Shown here piece after piece: positions 28,179-36,627 of a stretch of 64,000 nucleotides of DNA. The notes below the pieces were generated by a model, which made no database searches, had not been told where the DNA came from, and saw nothing but the letters and a program-made list of their open reading frames with translations. The DNA comes from Skermanella rosea (lineage in GTDB: Bacteria; Pseudomonadota; Alphaproteobacteria; Azospirillales; Azospirillaceae). How positions within the stretch are numbered: the stretch's first letter is position 1; every line of letters begins with the position of its first letter. The stretch covers positions 1,747,001 to 1,811,000 of the forward strand of contig NZ_CP086111.1 in the NCBI RefSeq assembly GCF_016806835.2, in the 5' to 3' direction. The translations under genes and the position numbers were made by a program.

Positions 28179-29300
28179 TCAGTTGTTCCTGCGCGGCGCG
28201 AAGACCGATTCGAGGGTCTGCGCGTCAAGGATGCGGTCGGCCCACATGTTCAGATCGTCGTCGGATGCCCGGAGCACGCGCTGGAGAGTAGTCTCCGGCA
28301 CGGTTCCAAAGCGGCGGCGAAGCTGGCGCATCAGGATCTCGGCCTTACCCTCGGCTTTGCCCTCCGCCTTTCCTTCCGCTTTGCCCTGGACTTTGCCGAT
28401 TTGGATGCCTTCTGCCATCCACTGTTCCGACGCGATCGACATGACCCTCTCCTCCTGGCCCGGCAGGATCTCTCCGAGCACCTCGCTCAGCAGCCCCGGC
28501 GGTATCTCGTTGGGCTCGGCGACAATGTAGCGCACGAGGGTTATCAAGTCATCGACGCTGAGGGCCGCCGCCGCGCGGCCGAGCGTCAGCAGCTTGGTCC
28601 GCAGGTCGCCGCCGGCGTCGCCATGTTTCAGGATCAGCAATCCTATCCGCAACGCCTTCTGGCGCGACAGGACGGCGTCGTCGATCCGGCCCAGGTCGGC
28701 CAGCGAGTAGCGGAAGTCCAACACATGCGGCCGCAACGCCTCGTCGTCGAAGTCGAGTGCGTCGGCGAAGCTGAGCGGCACCTGCCACTCGGACCGTCCG
28801 TGATAGACCACCAGCGGCATGATCAGCGGCAGACGCCGGTGCCCGCCTTCCGACGTCCCTTCCTCGTGCCGCAGCCACCATTCCCAGATCCGTACCATGT
28901 AGATCAGGAGTTGCAGACCGATGCCGGGGTCGGGAGAGGACTTGTGCTCGACCAGAACGAAGATGAAGGCGTGCCGGCCGTCCCGGGTGCGGACCCGGTA
29001 GAGACGGTCGGTGCGATACTCCCGCAGTTCGCCATCGACGAACGAAGTGTTCACCAACTCCGGCGCTTCCGGCCCGAGCCGGTCGGCGACCTCGGCCGGC
29101 AGCCGTTCCTTCAGCAATGCGCCGGCGGCGCCCGGCTGGTCGAGCAGGAGCTTGAAGAACGGTCGTGACGCCGGATGATGCGGGGTGACATGGGGTGGTT
29201 GCCGCCGTATGCGAAAGAATGCTTCCCATACGCGCAGCGGCGGCCGATCCGCAAGCATGCCGCGCATCCGGCCCGGCCTCCCGCCCTGCGGCATCTTCAC
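28179..29300 (-). CDS. Rpn-family recombination-promoting nuclease / PD-(D/E)XK transposase-like protein
   Basis: 373 residues in the annotated frame. FFKLLLDQPGAAGALLKERL and VNTSFVDGELREYRTDRLYR followed by AFIFVLVEHKSSPDPGIGLQ give the PD-(D/E)XK core with ExK at EHK. LPLIMPLVVYHGRSEW and AEGIQIGKVQGKAEGKAEG are typical of Rpn/YhgA proteins, which cut DNA and promote RecA-independent recombination. The N-terminus is odd: the family's initial HDxFFK reads HPASRPFFK here, and an ATG at 29191 in another frame reads MSPRIIRRHDR, so a one-base loss near 29160 is possible. Such genes are mobile and often decayed. Confidence 0.75.
   Translation of the reverse strand: MKMPQGGRPGRMRGMLADRPPLRVWEAFFRIRRQPPHVTPHHPASRPFFKLLLDQPGAAGALLKERLPAEVADRLGPEAPELVNTSFVDGELREYRTDRLYRVRTRDGRHAFIFVLVEHKSSPDPGIGLQLLIYMVRIWEWWLRHEEGTSEGGHRRLPLIMPLVVYHGRSEWQVPLSFADALDFDDEALRPHVLDFRYSLADLGRIDDAVLSRQKALRIGLLILKHGDAGGDLRTKLLTLGRAAAALSVDDLITLVRYIVAEPNEIPPGLLSEVLGEILPGQEERVMSIASEQWMAEGIQIGKVQGKAEGKAEGKAEGKAEILMRQLRRRFGTVPETTLQRVLRASDDDLNMWADRILDAQTLESVFAPRRNN
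28338..28385 (-). repeat. Tandem 12-base repeats encoding (GKAE)4
   Basis: Four in-frame 12-base units in the C-terminal part of the Rpn-like gene encode GKAE repeats. Units differ by synonymous changes, so slippage would add or remove four residues without changing the frame. Similar charged repeats are common at this site of Rpn proteins. Confidence 0.7.
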
Positions 29301-29992
29301 ACCGTCAGGTACCGCCTCACTTCAGTTTCCACCATGCCGGCTTTCGGGCCGGCCAGCACCACCTCGCCGCGGTCCATCACGGCGAAGTGGTCGGCGAGGT
29401 CGCGGGCGAACTCGAAATACTGTTCGACCAGCAGGATCGCCATGTCGCCGCGGTCGCCCAGCTTGCGGATCACCGCCTCGATCAGCTTGATGATGGAGGG
29501 CTGGATGCCTTCGGTCGGCTCGTCCAGGATCATCAGGCGCGGGCGGGTGACCAGGGCGCGGGCGATGGCGAGCTGCTGCTGCTGCCCGCCGGACAGGTCG
29601 CCGCCGCGCCGGTTCAGCATGGTCTTGAGCACGGGGAACAGCTCGAAGATCTCGTCCGGGATCGTGCGGTCCTTGCGGGGCAGGGGAGCGAAGCCGGTCT
29701 GGAGGTTTTCCAGCACGGACAGCCGCGGAAAGATCTCGCGGCCCTGCGGCACATAGGCGATGCCGCGCCGGGCGCGGTCGTGAGGCGACAGGCGGGCGAT
29801 GTCCTGGCCCTCCCACAGGATACGGCCATGGCGGATCGGCTCCAGCCCCAGCACTGCGCGCAGCAGGCTGGTCTTGCCCACGCCGTTGCGCCCGAGCAGG
29901 CAGGTGACCGCGCCCTTCGGAGCGTTCAGCCCGACCCGGCGCAGGATATGGCTGGCACCGTAATAGAGGTCCACGTCTTCGACGGTCAGCAT
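29297..29992 (-). CDS. urtE: Urea ABC transporter ATP-binding protein UrtE
   Basis: 231 residues from the ATG at 29992 (MLTVEDVDLYYGASHILRRV). LLGRNGVGKTSLL is Walker A, LSGGQQQQLAIARAL the ABC signature and LMILDEPTEGIQP the Walker B. It belongs to the LivF/UrtE group and ends the operon. The start falls just before the stop of urtD, with 2 bases between genes; a longer open frame upstream only overlaps urtD. Together with UrtD it powers urea uptake through UrtB/UrtC. Confidence 0.93.
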   Translation of the reverse strand: MLTVEDVDLYYGASHILRRVGLNAPKGAVTCLLGRNGVGKTSLLRAVLGLEPIRHGRILWEGQDIARLSPHDRARRGIAYVPQGREIFPRLSVLENLQTGFAPLPRKDRTIPDEIFELFPVLKTMLNRRGGDLSGGQQQQLAIARALVTRPRLMILDEPTEGIQPSIIKLIEAVIRKLGDRGDMAILLVEQYFEFARDLADHFAVMDRGEVVLAGPKAGMVETEVRRYLTV

Positions 29993-29994
29993 GA

Positions 29995-30816
29995 TCAGCG
30001 CCCCAGATAGACTTCGATGACGCGATGGTCGGCCTGCACGGTGTCGATCGACCCTTCGGCCAGGACCGACCCCTCGTGCAGCACCGTCACCTTGGCGCCC
30101 AGCGCCCGGACGAACTCCATGTCGTGCTCGACCACCACGATGGAGCGTTCCCGCGCGATGTCGAGCAGCAGGCGGGCGGTCGTCTCGGTCTCGTGGTCGG
30201 TCATGCCGGCGACCGGCTCGTCCAGCAGCAGGAGTTGGCCCTCCTGCATCAGGAGCATGCCGATCTCCAGCCATTGCTTCTGGCCGTGGCTGAGCGCGCC
30301 GGCCTTCTCCGTCCGCCGGTCGCCCAGCCCGATCACCCCCAGGATCTCGTCGATCCGGCGGGCCTGCTGCCCGGTCAGGTGGAAGAACAGGGTGGCGAAG
30401 GTACCCCGGTCGGTCTTGAGCGCCAGCTCCAGATTCTCGAACACGGTCAGGTGCTCGAACACCGTCGGCTTCTGGAACTTGCGGCCGATGCCCAGGTTGG
30501 CGATCGCGGCTTCGTCCAGCCTTGTCAGGTCGACATTGCCGTTGAACAGCACGTCGCCGGTGTTCGGCTTGGTCTTGCCGGTGATGACGTCCATCATGGT
30601 CGTCTTGCCGGCGCCGTTCGGGCCGATGATGGTGCGCATCTCGCCCTTGTCGATGACCAGGCTCAGGCTGTTCAGCGCCTTGAACCCGTCGAAGCTGACC
30701 GAGACGCCGTCCAGGTACAGGATGGACCCGGCCGGCTGGCGGACGGTGCGAACCGGCGTCGCCTCGACCGGCAGGGCCAGTTCAGCGGCGTCAGGCGCCG
30801 TGCTTGCTCGCAGCAT
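29995..30816 (-). CDS. urtD: Urea ABC transporter ATP-binding protein UrtD
   Basis: 273 residues. IIGPNGAGKTTMMDVITGKT is Walker A, ALSHGQKQWLEIGMLLMQ the LivG/UrtD-type signature, and LLLLDEPVAGMTDHET the Walker B with the typical PVAGMT. A 35-residue N-terminal extension precedes the ABC domain. The start overlaps the end of urtC by 26 bases, with GGAGATCGGCGG upstream. It is part of the urtABCDE operon. Confidence 0.94.
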   Translation of the reverse strand: MLRASTAPDAAELALPVEATPVRTVRQPAGSILYLDGVSVSFDGFKALNSLSLVIDKGEMRTIIGPNGAGKTTMMDVITGKTKPNTGDVLFNGNVDLTRLDEAAIANLGIGRKFQKPTVFEHLTVFENLELALKTDRGTFATLFFHLTGQQARRIDEILGVIGLGDRRTEKAGALSHGQKQWLEIGMLLMQEGQLLLLDEPVAGMTDHETETTARLLLDIARERSIVVVEHDMEFVRALGAKVTVLHEGSVLAEGSIDTVQADHRVIEVYLGR

Positions 30817-31951
30817 TGCCGCCGATCTCCTTGGATGCCGAAGTGGATTTGAGGGCGATCCTGTCCCTGAGCTGGCCCGCCAGCCCGACGATTCCGCGCG
30901 GCAGGAACAGGGTGCAGACGATGAAGAGGGCGCCCAGGAAGAACAGCCAGAACTCCGGCGCCGCGCCGGTGAAGAAGCTCTTGGCGCCGTTGACCGTGAA
31001 GGCGCCGAGGATCGCGCCGAACAGCGTGCCGCGCCCGCCGACCGCGACCCAGACCGCGATCTCGATCGAGTTGCCGGGCGAGAACTCCGACGGGTTGATG
31101 ATGCCGACCTGCGGCACGTATAGCGCTCCGGCGACGCCGGCCAGCATGGCCGACACGGTGAACACGAACAGCTTGGCGTTGGTCACCGAATAGCCCAGGA
31201 AGCGCACCCGGCTCTCCGCGTCGCGGATCGCCATCAGGACCCGGCCCAGCTTGGACGTGACGATGAAGCGGCTGATCAGATAACCCAGCGCCAGCACCAG
31301 GGCGGAGGCGACGTACAGCCCGATCCGGGTGCCCTGGTCCTGGATGTTGTAGCCCAGGATCTCCTTGAAGTCGGTCAGGCCGTTGTTGCCGCCGAAGCCC
31401 ATCTCGTTGCGGAAGAAGGCCAGCATCAGGGCGAACACCATCGCCTGGGTGATGATCGAGAAATAGACGCCGGTGATCCGGGACCGGAAGGTCAGCCAGC
31501 CCAGCGCGAAGGCCAGCAGGCCCGGCACCGCCATCACCATCAGCATGGCGAACCAGAACTGGTCGAAGCCCCACCAGTACCAGGGCAGCTCGCTCCAGTT
31601 CAGGAACACCATGAAGTCGGGAAGCTCGGCATTGCCGTAGACGCCGCGGTCCCCGATCTGGCGCATCAGGTACATGCCCATGCAGTAGCCGCCGAGCGCG
31701 AAGAACGCGCCGTGGCCCAGGCTGAGCGCCCCGGCATAGCCCCAGATCAGGTCCAGGCTGAGAGCGAGCAGGGCGAAGCACAGGTACTTGCCGAGCAGGC
31801 TCAGCATGTATGTGGGAACGTGGAACGGGCTTTCCGGCGGCAAGGCCAGGTTCAGCACCGGCACCAGCACGACGGTGAGCGCCAGGAGGATCAGGAAGAC
31901 CTGCCAGCCGCGGCGGGATTCCAGGGTCGCGAGACGCGACATCAGCAGCAT
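30791..31951 (-). CDS. urtC: Urea ABC transporter permease UrtC
   Basis: 386 residues with about 8-10 hydrophobic helices, beginning with FLILLALTVVLVPVLNLALP. SLDLIWGYAGALSLGHGAFF is the LivM/UrtC signature and IAVWVAVGGRGTLFGAILGA the conserved cytoplasmic-loop segment that contacts the ATPases. GGAGG precedes ATG. It lies 4 bases after urtB. Confidence 0.93.
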   Translation of the reverse strand: MLLMSRLATLESRRGWQVFLILLALTVVLVPVLNLALPPESPFHVPTYMLSLLGKYLCFALLALSLDLIWGYAGALSLGHGAFFALGGYCMGMYLMRQIGDRGVYGNAELPDFMVFLNWSELPWYWWGFDQFWFAMLMVMAVPGLLAFALGWLTFRSRITGVYFSIITQAMVFALMLAFFRNEMGFGGNNGLTDFKEILGYNIQDQGTRIGLYVASALVLALGYLISRFIVTSKLGRVLMAIRDAESRVRFLGYSVTNAKLFVFTVSAMLAGVAGALYVPQVGIINPSEFSPGNSIEIAVWVAVGGRGTLFGAILGAFTVNGAKSFFTGAAPEFWLFFLGALFIVCTLFLPRGIVGLAGQLRDRIALKSTSASKEIGGNAASKHGA

Positions 31952-31955
31952 GGCT

Positions 31956-33662
31956 TCAGGCCTCCGCGGCGCGGCCCTTGAGCGCGAACAGGCCGCGCGG
32001 GCGTTTCTGGATGAACAATATGATGAAGACCAGGATCAGGATCTTGCCGAGCATGGCGCCGGCATAGGGTTCCAGGAACTTGTTGAAGATGCCCAGCGTC
32101 ATGGCGCCGGCCAGCACGCCCCACAGGCTGCCGACCCCGCCGAACACGACCACCATGAAGCTGTCCACGATGTAGCCCTGGCCCAGGTTGGGGCTGACGT
32201 TGCCGATCTGGCTGAGCGCCACCCCCGCGACCCCGGCGATGCCGGAGCCGAGGCCGAAGGTCAGGGCGTCGACCCAGCCGGTGCGGATGCCCATGGCCGA
32301 CGCCATGTTCCGGTTCTGCGTCACCGCGCGCATCTGCAGGCCGAACGGGGTGTAGCGCAGCAGCGCCGCCAGTCCCGCCAGGACCGCGATGGCGAACAGG
32401 ATGATCGCGATGCGGTTGTAGGTCAGCACCATCCCGGGCATTGCTTCCCAGGCCCCCGTCATCCAGCCCGGGTTGGAGACCTCCTTGTTGGGCGCGCCGA
32501 AGATCGCCCGGACCGCCTGCTGGAGCATCAGGCTGATGCCCCAGGTCGCCAGCAGCGTCTCCAGCGGCCGCCCGTACAGGAAGCGGATGATGCCGCGCTC
32601 CATCACGACGCCGACGGCGCCTGCGACCAGGAAGGCGGCCGGGATCGACAGGATCAGGTAAAGGCCGAAGAAATCGGCGGGAATCCACTCGCGGAAAAGC
32701 TGCTGCACCACCACGGTGGTGTAGGCCCCAAGCATGATCATCTCGCCGTGGGCCATGTTGATCACGCCCATCACGCCGAAGGTGATGGCGAGGCCGATCG
32801 CGGCCAGCAGCAGGACCGAGCCCAGGCTGATCCCCTGGAACAGGTTGAGCGCCAGTTCGGTCATGGCGAGGCGGCTGTCGATCCGGGCCAGCAGATCGGC
32901 CGCGGCGGCGCGCACCCGGGCGTCCGGTTCGGCGAAGCTGCCGTCGGGGTTGACGGCGGCCAGCGGGGTCACCAGCGCGCGCACTTCGGGAGTCAGCCGC
33001 TGGGACAGGTCATTGACCGCCACCAGCCGCTCCGCCGGGTCGAGGCTGCCCAGGCTCATCTTGGCGAAGGTCAGCGCCATGGCGGCGCGAACGTCCTCGA
33101 CCGTCTCGCGGGCCAGCGCCTCGCGGAGCAGCGCCGCGGCCTCGGGCGTGCGGTCCTTGGCCATGGTCTCGGCGGCAGCGAGCCGCTTGGCCGGATCGGG
33201 GTTGTTGATCTGGAGCCGGCCGATGGCGCCGGCCAGCGCGGTGCGCAGCGCGTTGTTCACGTTGATGCGGGTCAGGTCGCGGCTCGGCGCGGTTCCCAGG
33301 GCCTCGCCGGTGACGGCGTCGGTCAGGGCGATGTCGCGCCCGGCGCCACCGATCACCAGCCGGCCGTCGTCCTTGCGGGTATAGAGGCGGTTGTCGGACA
33401 TCGCCTGGAGGACCGGCGTAGCGCGGTCGTCGCCCAGCCGCGCCAGCGCTTCGATGGCGGCGACCTTCTCGGCGAAGCCCGGAGCCGCCAGCCCCGCGAC
33501 GGCGTCGCCATAGTCGTCGGCCCAGGCGGACGAGGCGGCGAACGCGCCGAGCGTGATGCCGAGAGCGGCGGGTCCGCAAACCACCAGGGCGGCCAGCATG
33601 ACGGCATGAAGGCCGCGCAGAACCCGGGCGGCCGTCGCAAGGCATGAATTCAGGATGGTCAA
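31956..33662 (-). CDS. urtB: Urea ABC transporter permease UrtB
   Basis: 568 residues. The first 40 residues hold a signal-like hydrophobic segment (AVMLAALVVCGPAALGITLG) followed by about 250 residues of helical, periplasmic, HEAT-like sequence (PGFAEKVAAIEALARLGDDR, RETVEDVRAAMALTFAKMSL). The permease proper starts near residue 275 with ISLGSVLLLAAIGLAITFGV and MGVINMAHGEMIMLGAYTTV. The N-terminal domain is known in proteobacterial UrtB. The start is a TTG at 33662 behind GGGGGAA; an ATG at 33599 is the alternative. Confidence 0.9.
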   Translation of the reverse strand: MTILNSCLATAARVLRGLHAVMLAALVVCGPAALGITLGAFAASSAWADDYGDAVAGLAAPGFAEKVAAIEALARLGDDRATPVLQAMSDNRLYTRKDDGRLVIGGAGRDIALTDAVTGEALGTAPSRDLTRINVNNALRTALAGAIGRLQINNPDPAKRLAAAETMAKDRTPEAAALLREALARETVEDVRAAMALTFAKMSLGSLDPAERLVAVNDLSQRLTPEVRALVTPLAAVNPDGSFAEPDARVRAAAADLLARIDSRLAMTELALNLFQGISLGSVLLLAAIGLAITFGVMGVINMAHGEMIMLGAYTTVVVQQLFREWIPADFFGLYLILSIPAAFLVAGAVGVVMERGIIRFLYGRPLETLLATWGISLMLQQAVRAIFGAPNKEVSNPGWMTGAWEAMPGMVLTYNRIAIILFAIAVLAGLAALLRYTPFGLQMRAVTQNRNMASAMGIRTGWVDALTFGLGSGIAGVAGVALSQIGNVSPNLGQGYIVDSFMVVVFGGVGSLWGVLAGAMTLGIFNKFLEPYAGAMLGKILILVFIILFIQKRPRGLFALKGRAAEA

Positions 33663-33747
33663 GGAGCTTTCCCCCGGCGTGCGGCCTGCTAAGGGCCAGA
33701 TGGCCTCCCTCCGGAACGGGTCCGGAGGAAGGCCACGAGACGGGCTG

Positions 33748-35046
33748 TTACTTGGCGTAGGCGCTGAACTTGGGGTCGGTGCAGTTGCCGCAGACCCAGG
33801 GGAAGGTCCAGTCGGCCGTCAGCTTGGCGGACTCGGGGATGTAGGGGCTCCAGGCGGCGCCCTTGATCGCCTCGTCGGTCTGCGACACGATCGAGAACTG
33901 TCCGTCGGCCTGGATCTCGCCGATCATCACCGGCTTGGACAGGTGATGGTTGGTGTTCATCACGACGTCGTAGCCGCTGGGGCTGCGCACCTTCTGGCCG
34001 TACATGGCCTGGCGGACGGCGTTCACGTCCGTGGTGCCGGCCTGCAGGACGGCCTGGGTCCACATCTTGAAGCCGATATAGTGGGCTTCCATCGGGTCGT
34101 TGGTGACGCGCTTCTCGTTCTTGGTGAAGGCGTGCCACTGCTTGATGAAGGCGGCGTTCTCCGGCGTGTCCACCGACATGAAATAGTTCCAGGCGGCGAG
34201 GTGGCCGACCAGGTTGGAGGTGTCGATGCCGGCCAGTTCCTCCTCGCCGACCGAGAAGGCGACCACCGGGATGTCGGTCGCCTTGATGCCCTGGTTGGCC
34301 AGCTCCTTATAGAACGGCACGTTGGCGTCGCCGTTGATGGTCGAGACGACGGCGGTCTTCTTGCCGGCCGAAGCGAACTTCTTGATGTCGGCCACGATCG
34401 TCTGCCAGTCGGAATGGCCGAACGGCGTGTAGTTGATCATGATGTCGTCCTTGGCGACACCCTTGGAGATCAGGTAGGCCTCGAGGATCTTGTTGGTCGT
34501 CCGCGGATAGACGTAGTCGGTGCCGGCCAGGACCCAGCGCTTGACCTCGCCGCCTTCGGGACCCATCAGGTACTCGACCGCCGGGATCGCCTGCTGGTTC
34601 GGCGCGGCCCCGGTGTAGAACACGTTGCGCGAGGACTCCTCGCCCTCGTACTGGACGGGATAGAACAGCAGCCCGTTCTTTTCCTCGAAGACCGGGAGCA
34701 CTGACTTGCGGCTGACCGAGGTCCAGCAGCCGAACACGGCCGCGACCTTGTCCTTCTCGATCAGCTCCCGCGCCTTCTCGGCGAACAGCGGCCAGTTGGA
34801 CGCGGGGTCGACCACCACGGCCTCGACCGGCCGGCCCAGCAGGCCGCCCTTCTTGTTGAGGTCGTCCACCATCATCATGATGGTGTCCTTCAGCGTCGTC
34901 TCGCTGATCGCCATCGTGCCCGACAGGGAATGGAGCACGCCGACCTTGATGGGTTCCGCCGCCTGGGCCACCCCGGCAAGCAGTGCCGAAACCGCGACGG
35001 CGCAGCCCAGCGCCGCAGACTTGATGCCGCTTTTGAACAGTCCCAT
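33748..35046 (-). CDS. urtA: Urea ABC transporter substrate-binding protein UrtA
   Basis: 432 residues from the ATG at 35046, which gives a proper signal peptide (MGLFKSGIKSAALGCAVAVS, cleavage near AQA-AEP). PIKVGVLHSLSGTMAISETT opens the type-1 periplasmic-binding fold. VFGCWTSVSRKSVLPVFEE, LLFYPVQYEGEESSRNVFYT and PNQQAIPAVEYLM are the UrtA/FmdD markers. The last residues hold a CxxC (VCGNCTDPKF). It is the first gene of the operon, with an 85-base gap before urtB as usual for a highly expressed binding protein. Confidence 0.94.
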   Translation of the reverse strand: MGLFKSGIKSAALGCAVAVSALLAGVAQAAEPIKVGVLHSLSGTMAISETTLKDTIMMMVDDLNKKGGLLGRPVEAVVVDPASNWPLFAEKARELIEKDKVAAVFGCWTSVSRKSVLPVFEEKNGLLFYPVQYEGEESSRNVFYTGAAPNQQAIPAVEYLMGPEGGEVKRWVLAGTDYVYPRTTNKILEAYLISKGVAKDDIMINYTPFGHSDWQTIVADIKKFASAGKKTAVVSTINGDANVPFYKELANQGIKATDIPVVAFSVGEEELAGIDTSNLVGHLAAWNYFMSVDTPENAAFIKQWHAFTKNEKRVTNDPMEAHYIGFKMWTQAVLQAGTTDVNAVRQAMYGQKVRSPSGYDVVMNTNHHLSKPVMIGEIQADGQFSIVSQTDEAIKGAAWSPYIPESAKLTADWTFPWVCGNCTDPKFSAYAK

Positions 35047-35318
35047 GCTCTCGCCTCTAACTTTTTCGTGTTTAAAGCCCGGCGGGGGAAGAGCAAATTC
35101 GGGGCCAGAGGGGCAAAAGCGGGACACAGGACGGCATTGCTCGCCTGTCGGGGCCTACGACGAAGGGAGTGCTTCCTTGTGATGCCTAAGATCTAGGCGC
35201 AAGATGAAAAGAGCGGCAGGAAACACCGCCTTTATGCAATGCGCGTTCGCTATCGAAGCCGAAGCGGCGCGCCGGCGAAAGATTCGGTCTTCCGCCGCCG
35301 CGCCGGCCGGTCATGCCG

Positions 35319-35753
35319 TCAGCCGTTCGACGGCGCGCTGGAGATGTCCTGGACCGTCTGCCCGACGACATCGTCGTCGTTGGTGCGGGCCGCCAAGTCA
35401 CCCAGCGAGACGATGCCCACCAAGCGCTTGTCGCTGTTCAGCACGGGCAGGCGGCGGATGTCGTTCTCCGCCATCAGCTCCGCGGCCTCGCTGCTGTCCT
35501 GGTCCTCCATGCAATAGACCAGGTTTTCCGACATGGCCTCGCGGACGCGGACGACCTTGGGGTCATGCCCTTCCGCCACGGCGCGGATGGTGATGTCCCG
35601 GTCGGTCAGCGTGCCGACCAGGCGGTCGTCCTGCCCGACCGGCAGGAAACCGGTATCGACATCGCGCATTTTTTGGGCGGCGTCGCGAAGCAGCGTATCC
35701 GGATGGACGAGTTCGACTTCCGTGGTCATGATGTCCCGGATCTTCATCGTCAT
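35319..35753 (-). CDS. CBS-domain protein (tandem CBS pair)
   Basis: 144 residues made of two CBS motifs: KIRDIMTTEVELVHPDTLLR to LVGTLTDRDITIRAVAEGHD, and VREAMSENLVYCMEDQDSSE to RLVGIVSLGDLAARTND. Tandem CBS domains bind adenosine nucleotides such as AMP, ATP or NAD(H). A GGGAG site precedes ATG. The gene is divergent from the ExbB-like operon and has an EcfG-type promoter about 40 bases upstream, so it probably belongs to the general stress response. Confidence 0.9.
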   Translation of the reverse strand: MTMKIRDIMTTEVELVHPDTLLRDAAQKMRDVDTGFLPVGQDDRLVGTLTDRDITIRAVAEGHDPKVVRVREAMSENLVYCMEDQDSSEAAELMAENDIRRLPVLNSDKRLVGIVSLGDLAARTNDDDVVGQTVQDISSAPSNG

Positions 35754-35788
35754 CTCCCTTCAGGCTAGACACCTTGTTGTCTGCCGAA

Positions 35789-35814
35789 AACCGGGCACGA
35801 AAACGGAAAGTTCC
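35789..35814 (-). promoter_or_regulatory. EcfG-type (general stress) promoter for the CBS gene
   Basis: Read on the minus strand: GGAAC (35814-35810), a 17-base spacer, then GGTT (35792-35789). This matches the alphaproteobacterial EcfG consensus GGAAC-N16/17-cGTT except for the first base of the -10. It lies 36 bases upstream of the CBS start codon. The match is seen; use by an EcfG sigma factor is inferred from the known consensus. Confidence 0.6.
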
Positions 35815-35866
35815 CCCGGGTCCGCCCGGGTCATTCGACTTCGTGATAGGTCCCACCAAGGCCACA

Positions 35867-35891
35867 GGAACTTTCCCCGGGGCATTCCGTT
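35867..35891 (+). promoter_or_regulatory. EcfG-type (general stress) promoter for the ExbB/DUF2135 operon
   Basis: GGAAC (35867-35871), a 16-base spacer, then CGTT (35888-35891), a perfect match to the EcfG consensus. It points toward the ExbB-like gene, whose ATG is about 130 bases downstream. With the opposite site at 35789-35814 it forms a divergent promoter pair about 50 bases apart. Confidence 0.65.
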
Positions 35892-36021
35892 GCACACCTG
35901 ACGGTCCAGGTCGACTTTCCGATCGGGCGGACAGACCGCGGCATTCGAACCGCGAAGACCACTCCCGACTCCCCGAGAGACCACGCCGTTGCCTCAGTTC
36001 CAATGATGGAAGGGGTTGCGC

Positions 36022-36627
36022 ATGCACCACTGGCTGTTGTGGAGCCGGTTCGTCGCCTTGAACATGGTCGGCGTCGCCGGGCTGTTTCTCGTCTGGGTCA
36101 ATGGGTGGGTCGATCGCGTGCTGGTGGCGGACAGCAGCCGGATCAGCGTGCTCATCTTCCTGCTCTTCGTCGTCGGCCTCGTGGCCAGCGCCTGGCGCAT
36201 CAACAAGGTGACGCAGGAACTCGACAACCTGCGGACCGGCAACACCCCGACCTCCGAAGGCGGGCGTCTCGCGACGTATCGGCGGGCCCTGGAGACCGGC
36301 GGCGCCAGCGCCACGCGCGCGCTCGAACTGCGGCTCTTCTCCCGCATCGCCTTCATCAGGCACATCGCCAACGCCCTCGTGCTGCTGGGGCTGGTCGGCA
36401 CGGTGGTCGGCTTCATCATGGCCCTGGGGCAGGTGAACGCGGCCAACGCCAGCGACGTCAACGCCATCGGCGGCATCGTCGGCACCCTGATCGAGGGCAT
36501 GGGCGTGGCGCTTTACACGACCCTGGTCGGTTCCGTCCTAAATCTTTGGCTGGCGGCGAACTACCAGCTCCTGGCCACGGGCACGGCGAACCTCGCCGCC
36601 GCGTTGATTGACGCCGGCCATGCATGA
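36022..36627 (+). CDS. MotA/TolQ/ExbB proton-channel-like membrane protein
   Basis: 201 residues from the ATG at 36022 with GGAAGGGG 6 bases upstream. Hydrophobic helices fall at about residues 8-28, 40-60, 115-137 and 155-178. The stretch ALVLLGLVGTVVGFIMALGQ and GTLIEGMGVALYTTLVGSVL is the MotA_ExbB signature of two pore helices. The protein lacks the long N-terminal region of MotA, so it is nearer ExbB/TolQ. The next gene overlaps by 8 bases and encodes a one-helix anchored periplasmic protein, as ExbD/TolR/MotB would be. Confidence 0.82.
   Translation: MHHWLLWSRFVALNMVGVAGLFLVWVNGWVDRVLVADSSRISVLIFLLFVVGLVASAWRINKVTQELDNLRTGNTPTSEGGRLATYRRALETGGASATRALELRLFSRIAFIRHIANALVLLGLVGTVVGFIMALGQVNAANASDVNAIGGIVGTLIEGMGVALYTTLVGSVLNLWLAANYQLLATGTANLAAALIDAGHA

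Noticed and set aside
31788..33647. A 619-codon plus-strand frame antisense to urtB and urtC
   Set aside because: His/Asp/Gln-rich shadow composition typical of the reverse frame of a GC-rich membrane protein gene.
35220..35290. Sigma54/NtrC promoter upstream of urtA
   Set aside because: A TTGCA is present on the minus strand but no GG at the required distance, so the -24 element is missing.
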